6,864 nt of DNA from an uncultured Saprospiraceae bacterium (GTDB lineage Bacteria; Bacteroidota; Bacteroidia; Chitinophagales; Saprospiraceae): assembly GCA_937959095.1 (NCBI GenBank), contig CALGLY010000138.1, positions 1 through 6,864 on the forward strand. The letters run 5' to 3'. Each line of letters starts with the position of its first letter. Position 1 is the first letter of the stretch. The position numbers and the translations under genes are program-made. The notes under the pieces were generated by a model. That model worked only from the letters and a program-made list of their open reading frames with translations, was not told the origin of the DNA and made no database searches. Shown here one piece after another: positions 1 through 5,352 of the stretch.

Positions 1-16
1 GGGGAGGCTTTTATTT
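1..16 (+). terminator. Possible 3' half of a terminator cut by the window edge
   Basis: The window opens with GGGGAGGCTTTTATTT, a G/C-rich arm running straight into a T-rich tract. This is how the 3' arm and U-tract of an intrinsic terminator look. The matching 5' arm would lie left of base 1, so the hairpin cannot be seen. If real, it would end a plus-strand gene outside the window. This is inference from half a structure. Confidence 0.25.
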
Positions 17-61
17 GCAATAAAAATATTCATAACTCATCACTCATAATTCGTCCCTAAT

Positions 62-93
62 AAAAAAAGCCTCAATCAAGAGTGACTGAGGCT
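62..93 (-). terminator. Intrinsic terminator of the L31 gene
   Basis: Read on the minus strand, AGCCTCAGTCA (93-83) pairs with TGATTGAGGCT (78-68) around a CTCT loop. This gives an 11-bp stem with one G·T wobble. The stem runs directly into a seven-T tract (68-62). It lies 25 bases after the L31 stop codon, so it almost certainly ends that transcript. The wobble pair folds on the minus-strand RNA only, in keeping with that direction. Confidence 0.85.
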
Positions 94-117
94 CGCTTTG
101 TGTATATGTAGATTATT

Positions 118-387
118 TTACTCTTTGTCTTTCTTTGCGAAGCGGGTGTTTGCAAATTTCTTATTAAATTTATCAATACGACCTGCTGTATCTACGAATT
201 TCATCTTACCAGTAAAGAACGGGTGTGAATCCGCAGAAATTTCTAATTTTATCAATGGATATTCTTGCCCTTCAAAAGTTGTTGTATCTTTTGTAGGTGC
301 GCAAGAACGTGTGACAAATTCTTTATTAGTTGATAAATCCTTGAATACTACTTTTCTGTATTCCTTTGGATGTGTATCTTTCTTCAT
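118..387 (-). CDS. rpmE2: Large-subunit ribosomal protein L31, type B
   Basis: This 89-residue protein is bL31 of the zinc-independent 'type B' form, a small 50S subunit protein at the subunit interface. Family signatures are visible along its length: the N-terminal MKKDTHP followed by EYRKVVFKD, the central block [19 protein letters not shown] (43-61), and the C-terminal [11 protein letters not shown] (68-78). The only cysteine is Cys29. The CxxC zinc pair of type-A L31 is absent, so this version should not need zinc. Its length fits the type-B family (about 80-90 residues). The ATG at 387 gives the expected N-terminus; an A/G-rich stretch before it is only a weak ribosome binding site. The gene is monocistronic, with a TAnnTTTG box at 426-419 and a terminator at 93-62. 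It is divergent from the thiolase gene. In some bacteria type-B L31 replaces type A under zinc limitation; I see no Zur-type operator here, and whether a second L31 exists cannot be told from this window. Confidence 0.96.
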   Translation of the reverse strand: MKKDTHPKEYRKVVFKDLSTNKEFVTRSCAPTKDTTTFEGQEYPLIKLEISADSHPFFTGKMKFVDTAGRIDKFNKKFANTRFAKKDKE

Positions 388-418
388 TATTAATTTTCTC
401 TTTTTTCTTAATAGACTG

Positions 419-426
419 CAAAATTA
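419..426 (-). promoter_or_regulatory. Promoter -7 box for L31
   Basis: The minus strand reads TAATTTTG, an exact match to the Bacteroidota housekeeping -7 consensus TAnnTTTG. Transcription would begin about six bases on, near 413, leaving a leader of roughly 25 nt before the L31 ATG. No TTTG is seen at the ideal -33 position, so recognition would rest on the -7 box. Confidence 0.5.
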
Positions 427-449
427 TAAAATTCTTCTTGAATTCCATG

Positions 450-457
450 TATTTTTG
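450..457 (+). promoter_or_regulatory. Promoter -7 box for the thiolase gene
   Basis: The plus strand reads TATTTTTG, an exact TAnnTTTG match, followed by CAGTCT exactly as in the facing minus-strand box. Transcription would start near 463, giving a leader of about 105 nt before the thiolase ATG at 570. There is no good TTTG at -33. A promoter closer to the gene cannot be excluded, but I see no other exact -7 match between here and the start. Confidence 0.42.
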
Positions 458-496
458 CAGTCTATTTTTTTTCTAACCAGATAATTCTGAATTGAA

Positions 497-547
497 AGAG
501 CTTTAGCATTTAGTTTTCAGGCAAAAAATTAAAGCTCTAAAGCTCTA
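497..547 (+). repeat. Leader repeat with two alternative pairing partners
   Basis: AGAGCTTTA at 497-505 is the reverse complement of TAAAGCTCT, which occurs twice, at 530-538 and 538-546, because AAGCTCTA is tandemly doubled (532-547). The leader of the thiolase mRNA could thus form either of two mutually exclusive nine-base-pair hairpins, the second ending 23 bases before the start codon. The repeats are plain in the sequence; any regulatory role is inference, and replication slippage of an 8-mer would explain the doubling. Confidence 0.5.
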
Positions 548-569
548 AAATTCTACTAATACAAGAGTA

Positions 570-1748
570 ATGAAAGAAGTTTTTATTGTTTCTGCGGTTC
601 GAACACCGCTTGGAAGTTTTGGTGGAGCATTAGCAAATATTTCAGCGACACAACTAGGTGCTACAGCAATCAAGGGCGCACTAGAACGCGCTGGAGTAGA
701 AGCTGGTCTGGTAAATGAGGTATTGATGGGTAATGTGGTATCGGCAAATCTGGGGCAAGCTCCTGCACGTCAAGCTGCTATTTATGCAGGTTTGAGTAAT
801 GAAGTACCTTGTACTACGGTAAACAAAGTATGTTCTTCGGGAGCGAAGACGGTAATGATGGGCGCGCAGAGCATTATGCTAGGCATGAATGATATCGTAG
901 TAGCTGGAGGAATGGAAAATATGTCGAGTATACCTTATTATGTACCAAAGGCACGCTACGGGCATAAATTCGGAAATGCGACACTTGTGGATGGCTTGGT
1001 ACGCGATGGCTTACAGGATGTATACAGCCAAGTGATGATGGGACAATGTGCGGATAAGACGGCGACAGAATATAATATTACAAGAGAAGAACAAGATGCG
1101 TTTGCGATACAGTCGTATAAGCGAGCGGCTGCCAATACAGAAAATGGCAAATTTGCTTCTGAAATAGTACCTGTAGCAATTCCACAGCGCAAAGGCGACC
1201 CAATAATGATGACGGAAGACGAGGAGTATAAGAAGGTGAAGTTTGAGAAAATTCCAAAGTTACGTGCTGCCTTCACAAAAGATGGTACAGTGACGGCTGC
1301 CAATGCTTCTACGATAAATGATGGTGCGTCGGCTTTGATTTTGGTGAGTAAAGAGAAAATGCAGGAATTAGGATTGAAGCCAATCGCTAAGATTGTTGGT
1401 TTTGCAGATGCGGCACATGAACCAGAATGGTTCACTACTGCGCCTACAAAAGCAGCACCAAAAGCTCTGAAAATGGCAGGCATGAACCTCTCGGATGTAG
1501 ATTTCTTTGAGGTGAATGAAGCATTTTCTGTAGTGACTTTGGCATTCAATAAAGTAATGAATATTGATGCAGATAAGGTCAATGTGTATGGTGGTTCAGT
1601 AGCGATTGGGCATCCGCTTGGCGCATCGGGCGCACGTGTTTTGACAACTTTGACAAATGTATTACAACAAGAGAACGGCTCGGTGGGTTGTATGGCTATT
1701 TGCAATGGTGGCGGAGGTGCTTCTTCGATTATTATCGAGCGAGTGTAA
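570..1748 (+). CDS. atoB: Acetyl-CoA C-acetyltransferase (thiolase)
   Basis: This 392-residue protein is a full-length type-II thiolase. It condenses two acetyl-CoA to acetoacetyl-CoA, or splits the latter, in the cytoplasm. The length and residue numbering follow the biosynthetic PhaA/AtoB type. The nucleophile Cys88 sits in VNKVCSSGAK. Asn316 lies in VNEAF. His348 lies in GHPLGASGAR, and the second catalytic Cys378 in CNGGGGAS near the C-terminus. The GGMENMS block (113-119) is also typical. The N-terminal MKEVFIVSAVRTPLGSFGG is canonical and fixes the ATG at 570; only a weak AAGAG precedes it. The gene stands alone: no hydroxybutyryl-CoA dehydrogenase, CoA transferase or PHA synthase lies beside it. 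Its role could therefore be in acetoacetate or branched-chain catabolism, fatty acid turnover or the mevalonate pathway. Chain-length preference cannot be read from the sequence with certainty, so the atoB symbol is provisional; phaA would be equally defensible. Confidence 0.95.
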   Translation: MKEVFIVSAVRTPLGSFGGALANISATQLGATAIKGALERAGVEAGLVNEVLMGNVVSANLGQAPARQAAIYAGLSNEVPCTTVNKVCSSGAKTVMMGAQSIMLGMNDIVVAGGMENMSSIPYYVPKARYGHKFGNATLVDGLVRDGLQDVYSQVMMGQCADKTATEYNITREEQDAFAIQSYKRAAANTENGKFASEIVPVAIPQRKGDPIMMTEDEEYKKVKFEKIPKLRAAFTKDGTVTAANASTINDGASALILVSKEKMQELGLKPIAKIVGFADAAHEPEWFTTAPTKAAPKALKMAGMNLSDVDFFEVNEAFSVVTLAFNKVMNIDADKVNVYGGSVAIGHPLGASGARVLTTLTNVLQQENGSVGCMAICNGGGGASSIIIERV

Positions 1749-1754
1749 TTTTGA

Positions 1755-1778
1755 ACACGGAGGCACAGGGACACGGAG
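1755..1778 (+). repeat. Three-unit 8-bp tandem repeat (ACACGGAG type)
   Basis: Three 8-mers follow one another: ACACGGAG (1755-1762), GCACAGGG (1763-1770) and ACACGGAG (1771-1778), starting six bases after the thiolase stop. The pattern resembles the dispersed 'CACGGAGGCACAGAGACACGGAG' small repeats I know from many environmental bacterial genomes, where they sit between genes. Here it is followed at once by a T-run and a large hairpin, so the two may form one small non-autonomous element. Assignment to a repeat family is from memory, not a search. Confidence 0.55.
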
Positions 1779-1780
1779 TT

Positions 1781-1836
1781 TTTTTCTTTTGCTTCTCTTG
1801 ATGATTAAATCCTCATCAAGAGAAGCAGAGGAAAAA
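1781..1836 (+). repeat. Large hairpin after the thiolase gene
   Basis: Bases 1781-1804 pair with 1813-1836 over 24 positions around the eight-base loop TTAAATCC. The inner 14 pairs (1791-1804 with 1813-1826) are perfect Watson-Crick; the outer ten include two T·G wobbles. The wobbles pair only in plus-strand RNA, so the structure favours the thiolase transcript. There is no T-tract after the 3' arm on either strand, so it is not a classical intrinsic terminator. It may protect the 3' end of the thiolase mRNA, stop transcription by another route, or be the body of a repeat element. Confidence 0.7.
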
Positions 1837-1872
1837 TTAGCTTGTTCTTAATAAACCTTGTGTTACAGTGCT

Positions 1873-1880
1873 TAACTTTG
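1873..1880 (+). promoter_or_regulatory. Promoter -7 box for the small membrane protein
   Basis: TAACTTTG matches TAnnTTTG exactly. A start near 1886 would leave a leader of about 15 nt before the ATG at 1901. No TTG lies at the ideal distance upstream; the nearest are at 1842 (too far) and 1858 (too close). The box is the main reason to prefer the ATG at 1901 over codons upstream, which would overlap the promoter. Confidence 0.5.
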
Positions 1881-1900
1881 CCCTAATAATTTCTGATAAA

Positions 1901-2134
1901 ATGATAGAAAAAAATAAAGCCTTATTTACGACTATAGGTTTTTTGCTCTTTGTGATTGGGTTTCTTGCTTTAGTTTTGAGCATGATTGGCTTGAAGTTGT
2001 CCTATCTCACCTGGATAGATGCTGCTGGCTCTTTGGTGGGGTTAGTCATTCGTTTAGTCATGATTTTCGGTGGTATCGTGCTGGTAGTCTTGGCAAGAAG
2101 TGATTTCAAAGGCGAGAATGAGTATATCAACTGA
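1901..2134 (+). CDS. Small two-helix membrane protein, function unknown
   Basis: The 77-residue product starts MIEKNKALF. It has two hydrophobic segments, at about residues 10-30 (TIGFLLFVIGFLALVLSMIG) and 43-65 (from GSLVGLVIRL to IVLVVLA). They are separated by a short polar turn containing YLTWID, and a charged tail (RSDFKGENEYIN) follows. This suggests a hairpin in the inner membrane with both ends on the same side, probably cytoplasmic. I recall similar small proteins in Cytophagales, but no function is known to me. An upstream TTG at 1868 in the same frame would add 11 residues, but it precedes the -7 box and is rejected. The gene lies between the thiolase and pyrF, with its own promoter-like box and a weak terminator, so it is probably transcribed alone. 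Confidence 0.75.
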   Translation: MIEKNKALFTTIGFLLFVIGFLALVLSMIGLKLSYLTWIDAAGSLVGLVIRLVMIFGGIVLVVLARSDFKGENEYIN

Positions 2135-2230
2135 GTTGCCTTAAGAATGATTCACAAATAAATTTACATTCTGCCGCAGTAATAAGCATCCAAAGTTTAA
2201 TTATTGAGTTGAAATTGAAAGATATTGATA

Positions 2231-2258
2231 CTCAAGTGTCAAGGCACTAAGTTTTTTT
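2231..2258 (+). terminator. Weak intrinsic terminator after the membrane protein
   Basis: CT..AGTG (2231-2238) can pair with CACT..AG (2245-2251) around the loop TCAAGG, with a small internal loop, and is followed by seven T (2252-2258). The stem is short, but the position about 100 bases after the stop and the T-tract fit a terminator. It would separate the small gene from pyrF. Confidence 0.35.
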
Positions 2259-2338
2259 ATTCTAAAATCAAATATTAGGATCTGCCTATACTTATTAGCA
2301 TTTAGGTCTAGGAAATCTTATATCTCCTTAAATTAGCT

Positions 2339-3151
2339 ATGAATAGAACAGAATTAGTAAAAGAAATACGAGCGAAAGCTTCCTATTTATGTATAGGACT
2401 CGATCCTGATTTAAATCGCTTACCTCATCATCTTCTAGAACATGAAAATCCAATTTTTGAATTTAATAAACAGATTATTGATGCTACGCACGATTTATGT
2501 GTAGCTTACAAACCGAATATTGCTTTCTATGAATCTCTAGGAGTCCAAGGCTGGATCGCTCTTCAAAAAACCCTCGATTATATTCCCGAAACTCACTTTA
2601 CAATTGCTGATGCTAAACGAGGAGATATTGGAAATACTTCTAAGCGATATGCAAGTACATTTTTTGAGCAAATGTCTTTCGATTCCATCACTGTTGCACC
2701 TTATATGGGAATCGATAGTGTACAACCCTTTCTAGAATTCGATAAAAAATGGGTGATTTTACTTGGCTTGACTTCGAATAAAGGCAGTCAAGATTTTCAG
2801 TTTTTGCAAGCTGATGGCAAACCACTTTATGAGCATGTATTCCGTACTGCAACAACTTGGGGAAGTCCAGAAAATTTAATGTTTGTAGTAGGTGCAACAC
2901 ATCCCGAACAGGTTCAAAAAATACGGACTATTATTCCAGACCATTTTCTATTAGTGCCAGGTATTGGCGCACAAGGAGGTGATTTAGCAGCCGTTTCGCG
3001 CTATGGCATGAATAAGGATTGCGGATTATTAGTGAATTCTTCGCGGGGCATTATCTATGCAGGTGAAGGAGAGGATTTTGCGGCACACGCCCGCGCAGCA
3101 GCTTTAGCAGTACAGCAACAAATGGCCGCATTACTGGATAAATATATTTGA
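2339..3151 (+). CDS. pyrF: Orotidine-5'-phosphate decarboxylase (subfamily 2)
   Basis: This 270-residue TIM-barrel enzyme decarboxylates OMP to UMP, the last step of de novo pyrimidine synthesis. The catalytic motif [15 protein letters not shown] (91-105) holds the Asp91-Lys93-Asp96 charge network. LCIGLDPD (17-24) and VAYKPN (55-60) supply further active-site residues at the strand ends. The phosphate-binding segments [10 protein letters not shown] (205-214) and NSSRGIIYA (233-241) follow near the C-terminus. The length, about 40 residues more than E. coli PyrF, and the motif spacing mark it as the longer subfamily-2 type that is usual in Bacteroidota. The ATG at 2339 leaves the expected short N-terminus; no Shine-Dalgarno and no exact TAnnTTTG box are seen upstream. 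No other pyr gene is adjacent. The next gene begins within 24 bases, so the two are probably cotranscribed. Confidence 0.97.
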   Translation: MNRTELVKEIRAKASYLCIGLDPDLNRLPHHLLEHENPIFEFNKQIIDATHDLCVAYKPNIAFYESLGVQGWIALQKTLDYIPETHFTIADAKRGDIGNTSKRYASTFFEQMSFDSITVAPYMGIDSVQPFLEFDKKWVILLGLTSNKGSQDFQFLQADGKPLYEHVFRTATTWGSPENLMFVVGATHPEQVQKIRTIIPDHFLLVPGIGAQGGDLAAVSRYGMNKDCGLLVNSSRGIIYAGEGEDFAAHARAAALAVQQQMAALLDKYI

Positions 3152-3174
3152 AAACCATCCTTAAATCAATTCCA

Positions 3175-3813
3175 ATGACTCGTATAATTTGGTTTTTTGT
3201 AATCGCTATTCTATTAGTAGGTTTGAGTATATTGCTAGTAGATAAATTAGTGGCGTATGCAGCAAAAGATAAATTATATGAATTAACAGAGTTACAAAAA
3301 CTTCCTAAAAACAAGGTGGGCTTAGTGCTAGGAACGACTAGAATACTTGCGAATGGACGCATCAATCGCTACTACAAATATCGTATACTTGCAGCAGCAC
3401 AACTCTATAAAGCAGGAAAAGTCGATTATTTACTCGTGAGTGGCGATAATAAAACGAAAGACTACGACGAACCCACCGATATGTATAATGACCTCATAAA
3501 AGAAGGAGTGCCAGCCAATCGAATTTATCGGGATTATGCAGGTTTTCGGACGCTCGACTCGGTGGTGCGTAGCAAAGCGATCTTCGGGCAAGAAAAAATT
3601 ACTATTATATCTCAAGCCTTTCACAACGAGCGCGCTCTTTTTCTTGCTCGCAGAAATGGTGTTGATGCGGTAGCGTATAATGCTAGAGATTTAAGCCTGA
3701 GAGCAGGACTAAAAGTTCGTATTCGAGAACTCTTAGCCCGTTCCAAAATGCTACTTGATTTACTATCTTTCAAACAGCCAAAACACCTCGGCGAACCGAT
3801 TCAGATTGGTTGA
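3175..3813 (+). CDS. sanA: SanA/YdcF-type DUF218 envelope protein
   Basis: From the ATG at 3175 the protein has 212 residues: one N-terminal membrane segment (about 3-23) and then a DUF218 domain. The blocks closely follow E. coli SanA: GRINRYYKYRI (61-71), YLLVSGDN (85-92), DEPTDM (98-103), DYAGFRTLDSVVR (120-132), SQAFHNERALF (146-156) and RIRELLAR (182-189). SanA is an inner-membrane protein with its domain in the periplasm; its loss in E. coli sensitises cells to vancomycin at high temperature, but its biochemical activity is not settled. A TTG at 3148, overlapping the pyrF TGA as TTGA, would add nine residues and allow translational coupling. I prefer the ATG because E. coli SanA has an equally short leader before its helix. 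The gene is probably in one transcript with pyrF. Its stop codon touches the stop of the convergent gene, with no base between. Confidence 0.9.
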   Translation: MTRIIWFFVIAILLVGLSILLVDKLVAYAAKDKLYELTELQKLPKNKVGLVLGTTRILANGRINRYYKYRILAAAQLYKAGKVDYLLVSGDNKTKDYDEPTDMYNDLIKEGVPANRIYRDYAGFRTLDSVVRSKAIFGQEKITIISQAFHNERALFLARRNGVDAVAYNARDLSLRAGLKVRIRELLARSKMLLDLLSFKQPKHLGEPIQIG

Positions 3814-4527
3814 TTATTCTCCTTGTTTAGCTTCCTGCGCCATTCGTTCTTTTCGGGCTTGTTTTTGGTCGTTATTGCTTTCGTAAATCGTATAGTTTTC
3901 GTATTTTATGGTATCACGTTCTGCCCAAATATCTTTCCCGATATTACATAGCGTAATCAATTCATCATAGATTTTATTGCCTTGCTCCGTTCTGCGCTCT
4001 ACGGCAATATCGCGGTCTGCGACTTTATCTTGCTGAATATTGGTAGCTTGTTCAAAATCCTTAGTGGCTTCCACAATGCGACTCATTACATTTTCATTTA
4101 CGCCTACATCATCCAAGAAGTCTGCCTGTGCGCGTGCTACTCGTACTACTCGTCGTCCGCAAAAGACAAGTTGTGCATCCGTCATGTCTCCAAGCTTAGC
4201 TGTGCCAAATTTGCGATAGCGTCCTGTACGGTTACTATATTTCATCGCCACGCGTGTCATTAAACTTCGGATAGCGGTTTTCAGTTTTTCAGCAGAAACG
4301 TACTTCTTTTCGGTCATCATCATTTGGTCACCTATCAATTCATCGTCATCAGGCAGATTACGAAATTTATCACAGGCCGCTTTAAATTTTTTCAAGCGAT
4401 CTAAGTTGAAACCATATTGAGTGAAGTCCTGTATATCTCGATGTGCATAGCGCATGCGCTCCATACATTGCAAATAAAGGTCGGCATCTGGGAAGTTGTA
4501 TTTTCTATTAGTAGGTTGCTTTTTCAT
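3814..4527 (-). CDS. Hypothetical soluble, helix-rich protein
   Basis: I do not recognise a named family. The 237-residue product is highly charged and has no signal peptide or membrane segment, so it should be cytoplasmic. Composition suggests mainly helix. An N-terminal part (about 14-60) has spaced aromatics and ends in NLPDDDELIGDQ. A middle basic segment, NRTGRYRKFGTAKLGDMTD (99-117), leads to a helix with FCGRRVVRVARAQ (122-134). A long charged stretch (150-185) could form a coiled coil, and the tail (221-237) is rich in K, R, E and Q. The basic cluster might bind nucleic acid, but this is a guess. The ATG at 4527 is chosen over the GTG at 4530 directly before it. The promoter upstream matches the consensus at both boxes, so the gene is likely expressed and monocistronic. 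It converges on sanA with zero spacing. I have an impression of related uncharacterised proteins in other Bacteroidota but cannot verify it. Confidence 0.8.
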   Translation of the reverse strand: MKKQPTNRKYNFPDADLYLQCMERMRYAHRDIQDFTQYGFNLDRLKKFKAACDKFRNLPDDDELIGDQMMMTEKKYVSAEKLKTAIRSLMTRVAMKYSNRTGRYRKFGTAKLGDMTDAQLVFCGRRVVRVARAQADFLDDVGVNENVMSRIVEATKDFEQATNIQQDKVADRDIAVERRTEQGNKIYDELITLCNIGKDIWAERDTIKYENYTIYESNNDQKQARKERMAQEAKQGE

Positions 4528-4561
4528 CACATTAATTATTTTACTGTTAATCAGGGGCTTA

Positions 4562-4592
4562 CAAAGTTATACCTTTTTTTGATTAAAACAAA
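4562..4592 (-). promoter_or_regulatory. Full Bacteroidota promoter for the hypothetical gene
   Basis: On the minus strand TTTG (4592-4589) is followed after exactly 19 bases by TAACTTTG (4569-4562). Both boxes match the Bacteroidota consensus TTTG-N19-TAnnTTTG. A start near 4556 would give a leader of about 29 nt before the ATG at 4527. This is the best-formed promoter in the window. Confidence 0.65.
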
Positions 4593-4600
4593 TTTGTTTT
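4585..4600. promoter_or_regulatory. 16-bp perfect palindrome over the -33 box
   Basis: AAAACAAATTTGTTTT is a perfect palindrome and its left half contains the -33 TTTG of the minus-strand promoter. A dimeric regulator bound here would cover that box. In DNA this AT-rich, palindromes of this kind also arise by chance, so operator function is inference. Confidence 0.3.
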
Positions 4601-5352
4601 GCTTTAAATTTATTTGATTTAATTCAATGATTATGTATACTCATTTGTAATTTTCTGTTTTGTCGAAAATGATATGAATCCAAGTATGTGTTTAGCAATT
4701 CTATCAAAAGTAGCCGCTAAGTAATGGAGGAGAGAGGGAATAGGAATTGGTGGTAGATTAAAATGTGAAATGTCTTTTTGATTACTGAAATAAAGATTTT
4801 GATGAGTAGCAAGTTAAAGAAAAGAAGGGAATCATTTATTTACAAAATATTGATTTATGTATAACGCATAACTGCGAATGAAATTCACTTGTTAGGTTTT
4901 AAGTGTTTGATTGTGAGCGTGTTAGAGTGGTTTGTTTGGTGTTCTAAAAAAAAATATTTTTTTAGTGGTCACATTTTATTTGAATAGGTACTTATCAATG
5001 TATCCAAAAGATACTATAAAAGTAAGGTACGCAATTTTAAATTATATCCTATGAACAGAATAGCCTCAATTAATCAAAACCTTAAAACCAAAAATATATT
5101 CAGAATTATAGATTGCACACAGTGCAGCAGTGTCCATAAGCAGTAAAGAAGTTCAGGAATTAAAACATTCCAAAACCGATAAAATGAAACTCCTAGAACC
5201 AAAAGTTAAAGCTATGCAAGAAAACCGATTATTCAAATGCAAGAATCGGAAATAACTTAAAACTAGAAAACTGAAAGCCCCATAAACCATAAATTACATT
5301 TTGATTTTTTCCATTGAGTTTGGTTCTGGTAGTTTTTCCTAATGGGAAGCTA
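4601..5352. other. Long AT-rich intergenic region without a clear gene
   Basis: About 750 bases lie between the promoter of the hypothetical gene and the end of the O-antigen ligase-like gene, with no convincing ORF, tRNA or known RNA structure. Visible items: an A/T hairpin at 4944-4965 (nine-base arms CTAAAAAAA and TTTTTTTAG, loop AATA), the direct repeat AAAACCGAT at 5172-5180 and 5221-5229, and a CCGATT/AATCGG pair at 5225-5230 and 5244-5249. A short frame from ATG 5051 gives 31 codons with no supporting ribosome binding site or resemblance. No T-rich terminator for the ligase-like gene is visible downstream of its stop. Confidence 0.6.
5112..5255 (+). pseudogene. Possible decayed coiled-coil coding remnant
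   Basis: This frame is open for 47 codons from just after a TAG at 5109 to a TAA at 5253. It contains ISSKEVQELK followed by DKMKLLEPKVKAMQEN, a charged, leucine-spaced pattern like the C-terminal coiled coil of long surface or fibre proteins. There is no start codon with a ribosome binding site, and the frames upstream are closed. It may be the 3' end of a lost gene, or chance in lysine-rich AT-biased sequence. Confidence 0.2.

Larger units (their letters stand above)
413..463. repeat. Inverted repeat spanning the divergent promoter
   Basis: AGACTGCAAAA at 413-423 is the exact reverse complement of TTTTGCAGTCT at 453-463. The 11-bp arms are perfect and are separated by 29 bases. Each arm contains the TTTGCA end of a TAnnTTTG promoter box, one on each strand. 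The symmetry may therefore simply be two near-identical promoters facing apart, or it may be an operator for one regulator acting on both genes. Confidence 0.7.

Noticed and set aside
32..54. CATAACTCATCACTCATAAT as a tandem repeat or short array
   Set aside because: Only two imperfect ACTCATA-like units are present; this is too little for a repeat array and is common in AT-rich intergenic DNA.
98..484. Plus-strand ORF opposite L31
   Set aside because: It is the antisense of a clear ribosomal protein gene and continues through the divergent promoter; the product has no recognisable features.
956..1774. Long minus-strand ORF of 272 codons inside the thiolase gene
   Set aside because: The opposite strand encodes a full thiolase with all catalytic motifs; the antisense product shows no family signature. 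It is a shadow of the coding bias.
1657..1851. Plus-strand 64-codon ORF running from the thiolase end through the repeat and hairpin
   Set aside because: It overlaps the thiolase C-terminus in another frame, and its tail is just a translation of the ACACGGAG repeat and hairpin arms.
3051..3365. Minus-strand ORF across the pyrF-sanA junction
   Set aside because: Both plus-strand genes are firmly identified; the antisense frame has no motif or ribosome binding site.
3982..4263. Plus-strand ORF inside the unknown minus-strand gene
   Set aside because: Considered because the minus-strand gene is itself unknown. The minus frame has a balanced soluble composition, a promoter and a fitting start, while this one is short, cysteine-rich and lacks a start signal.
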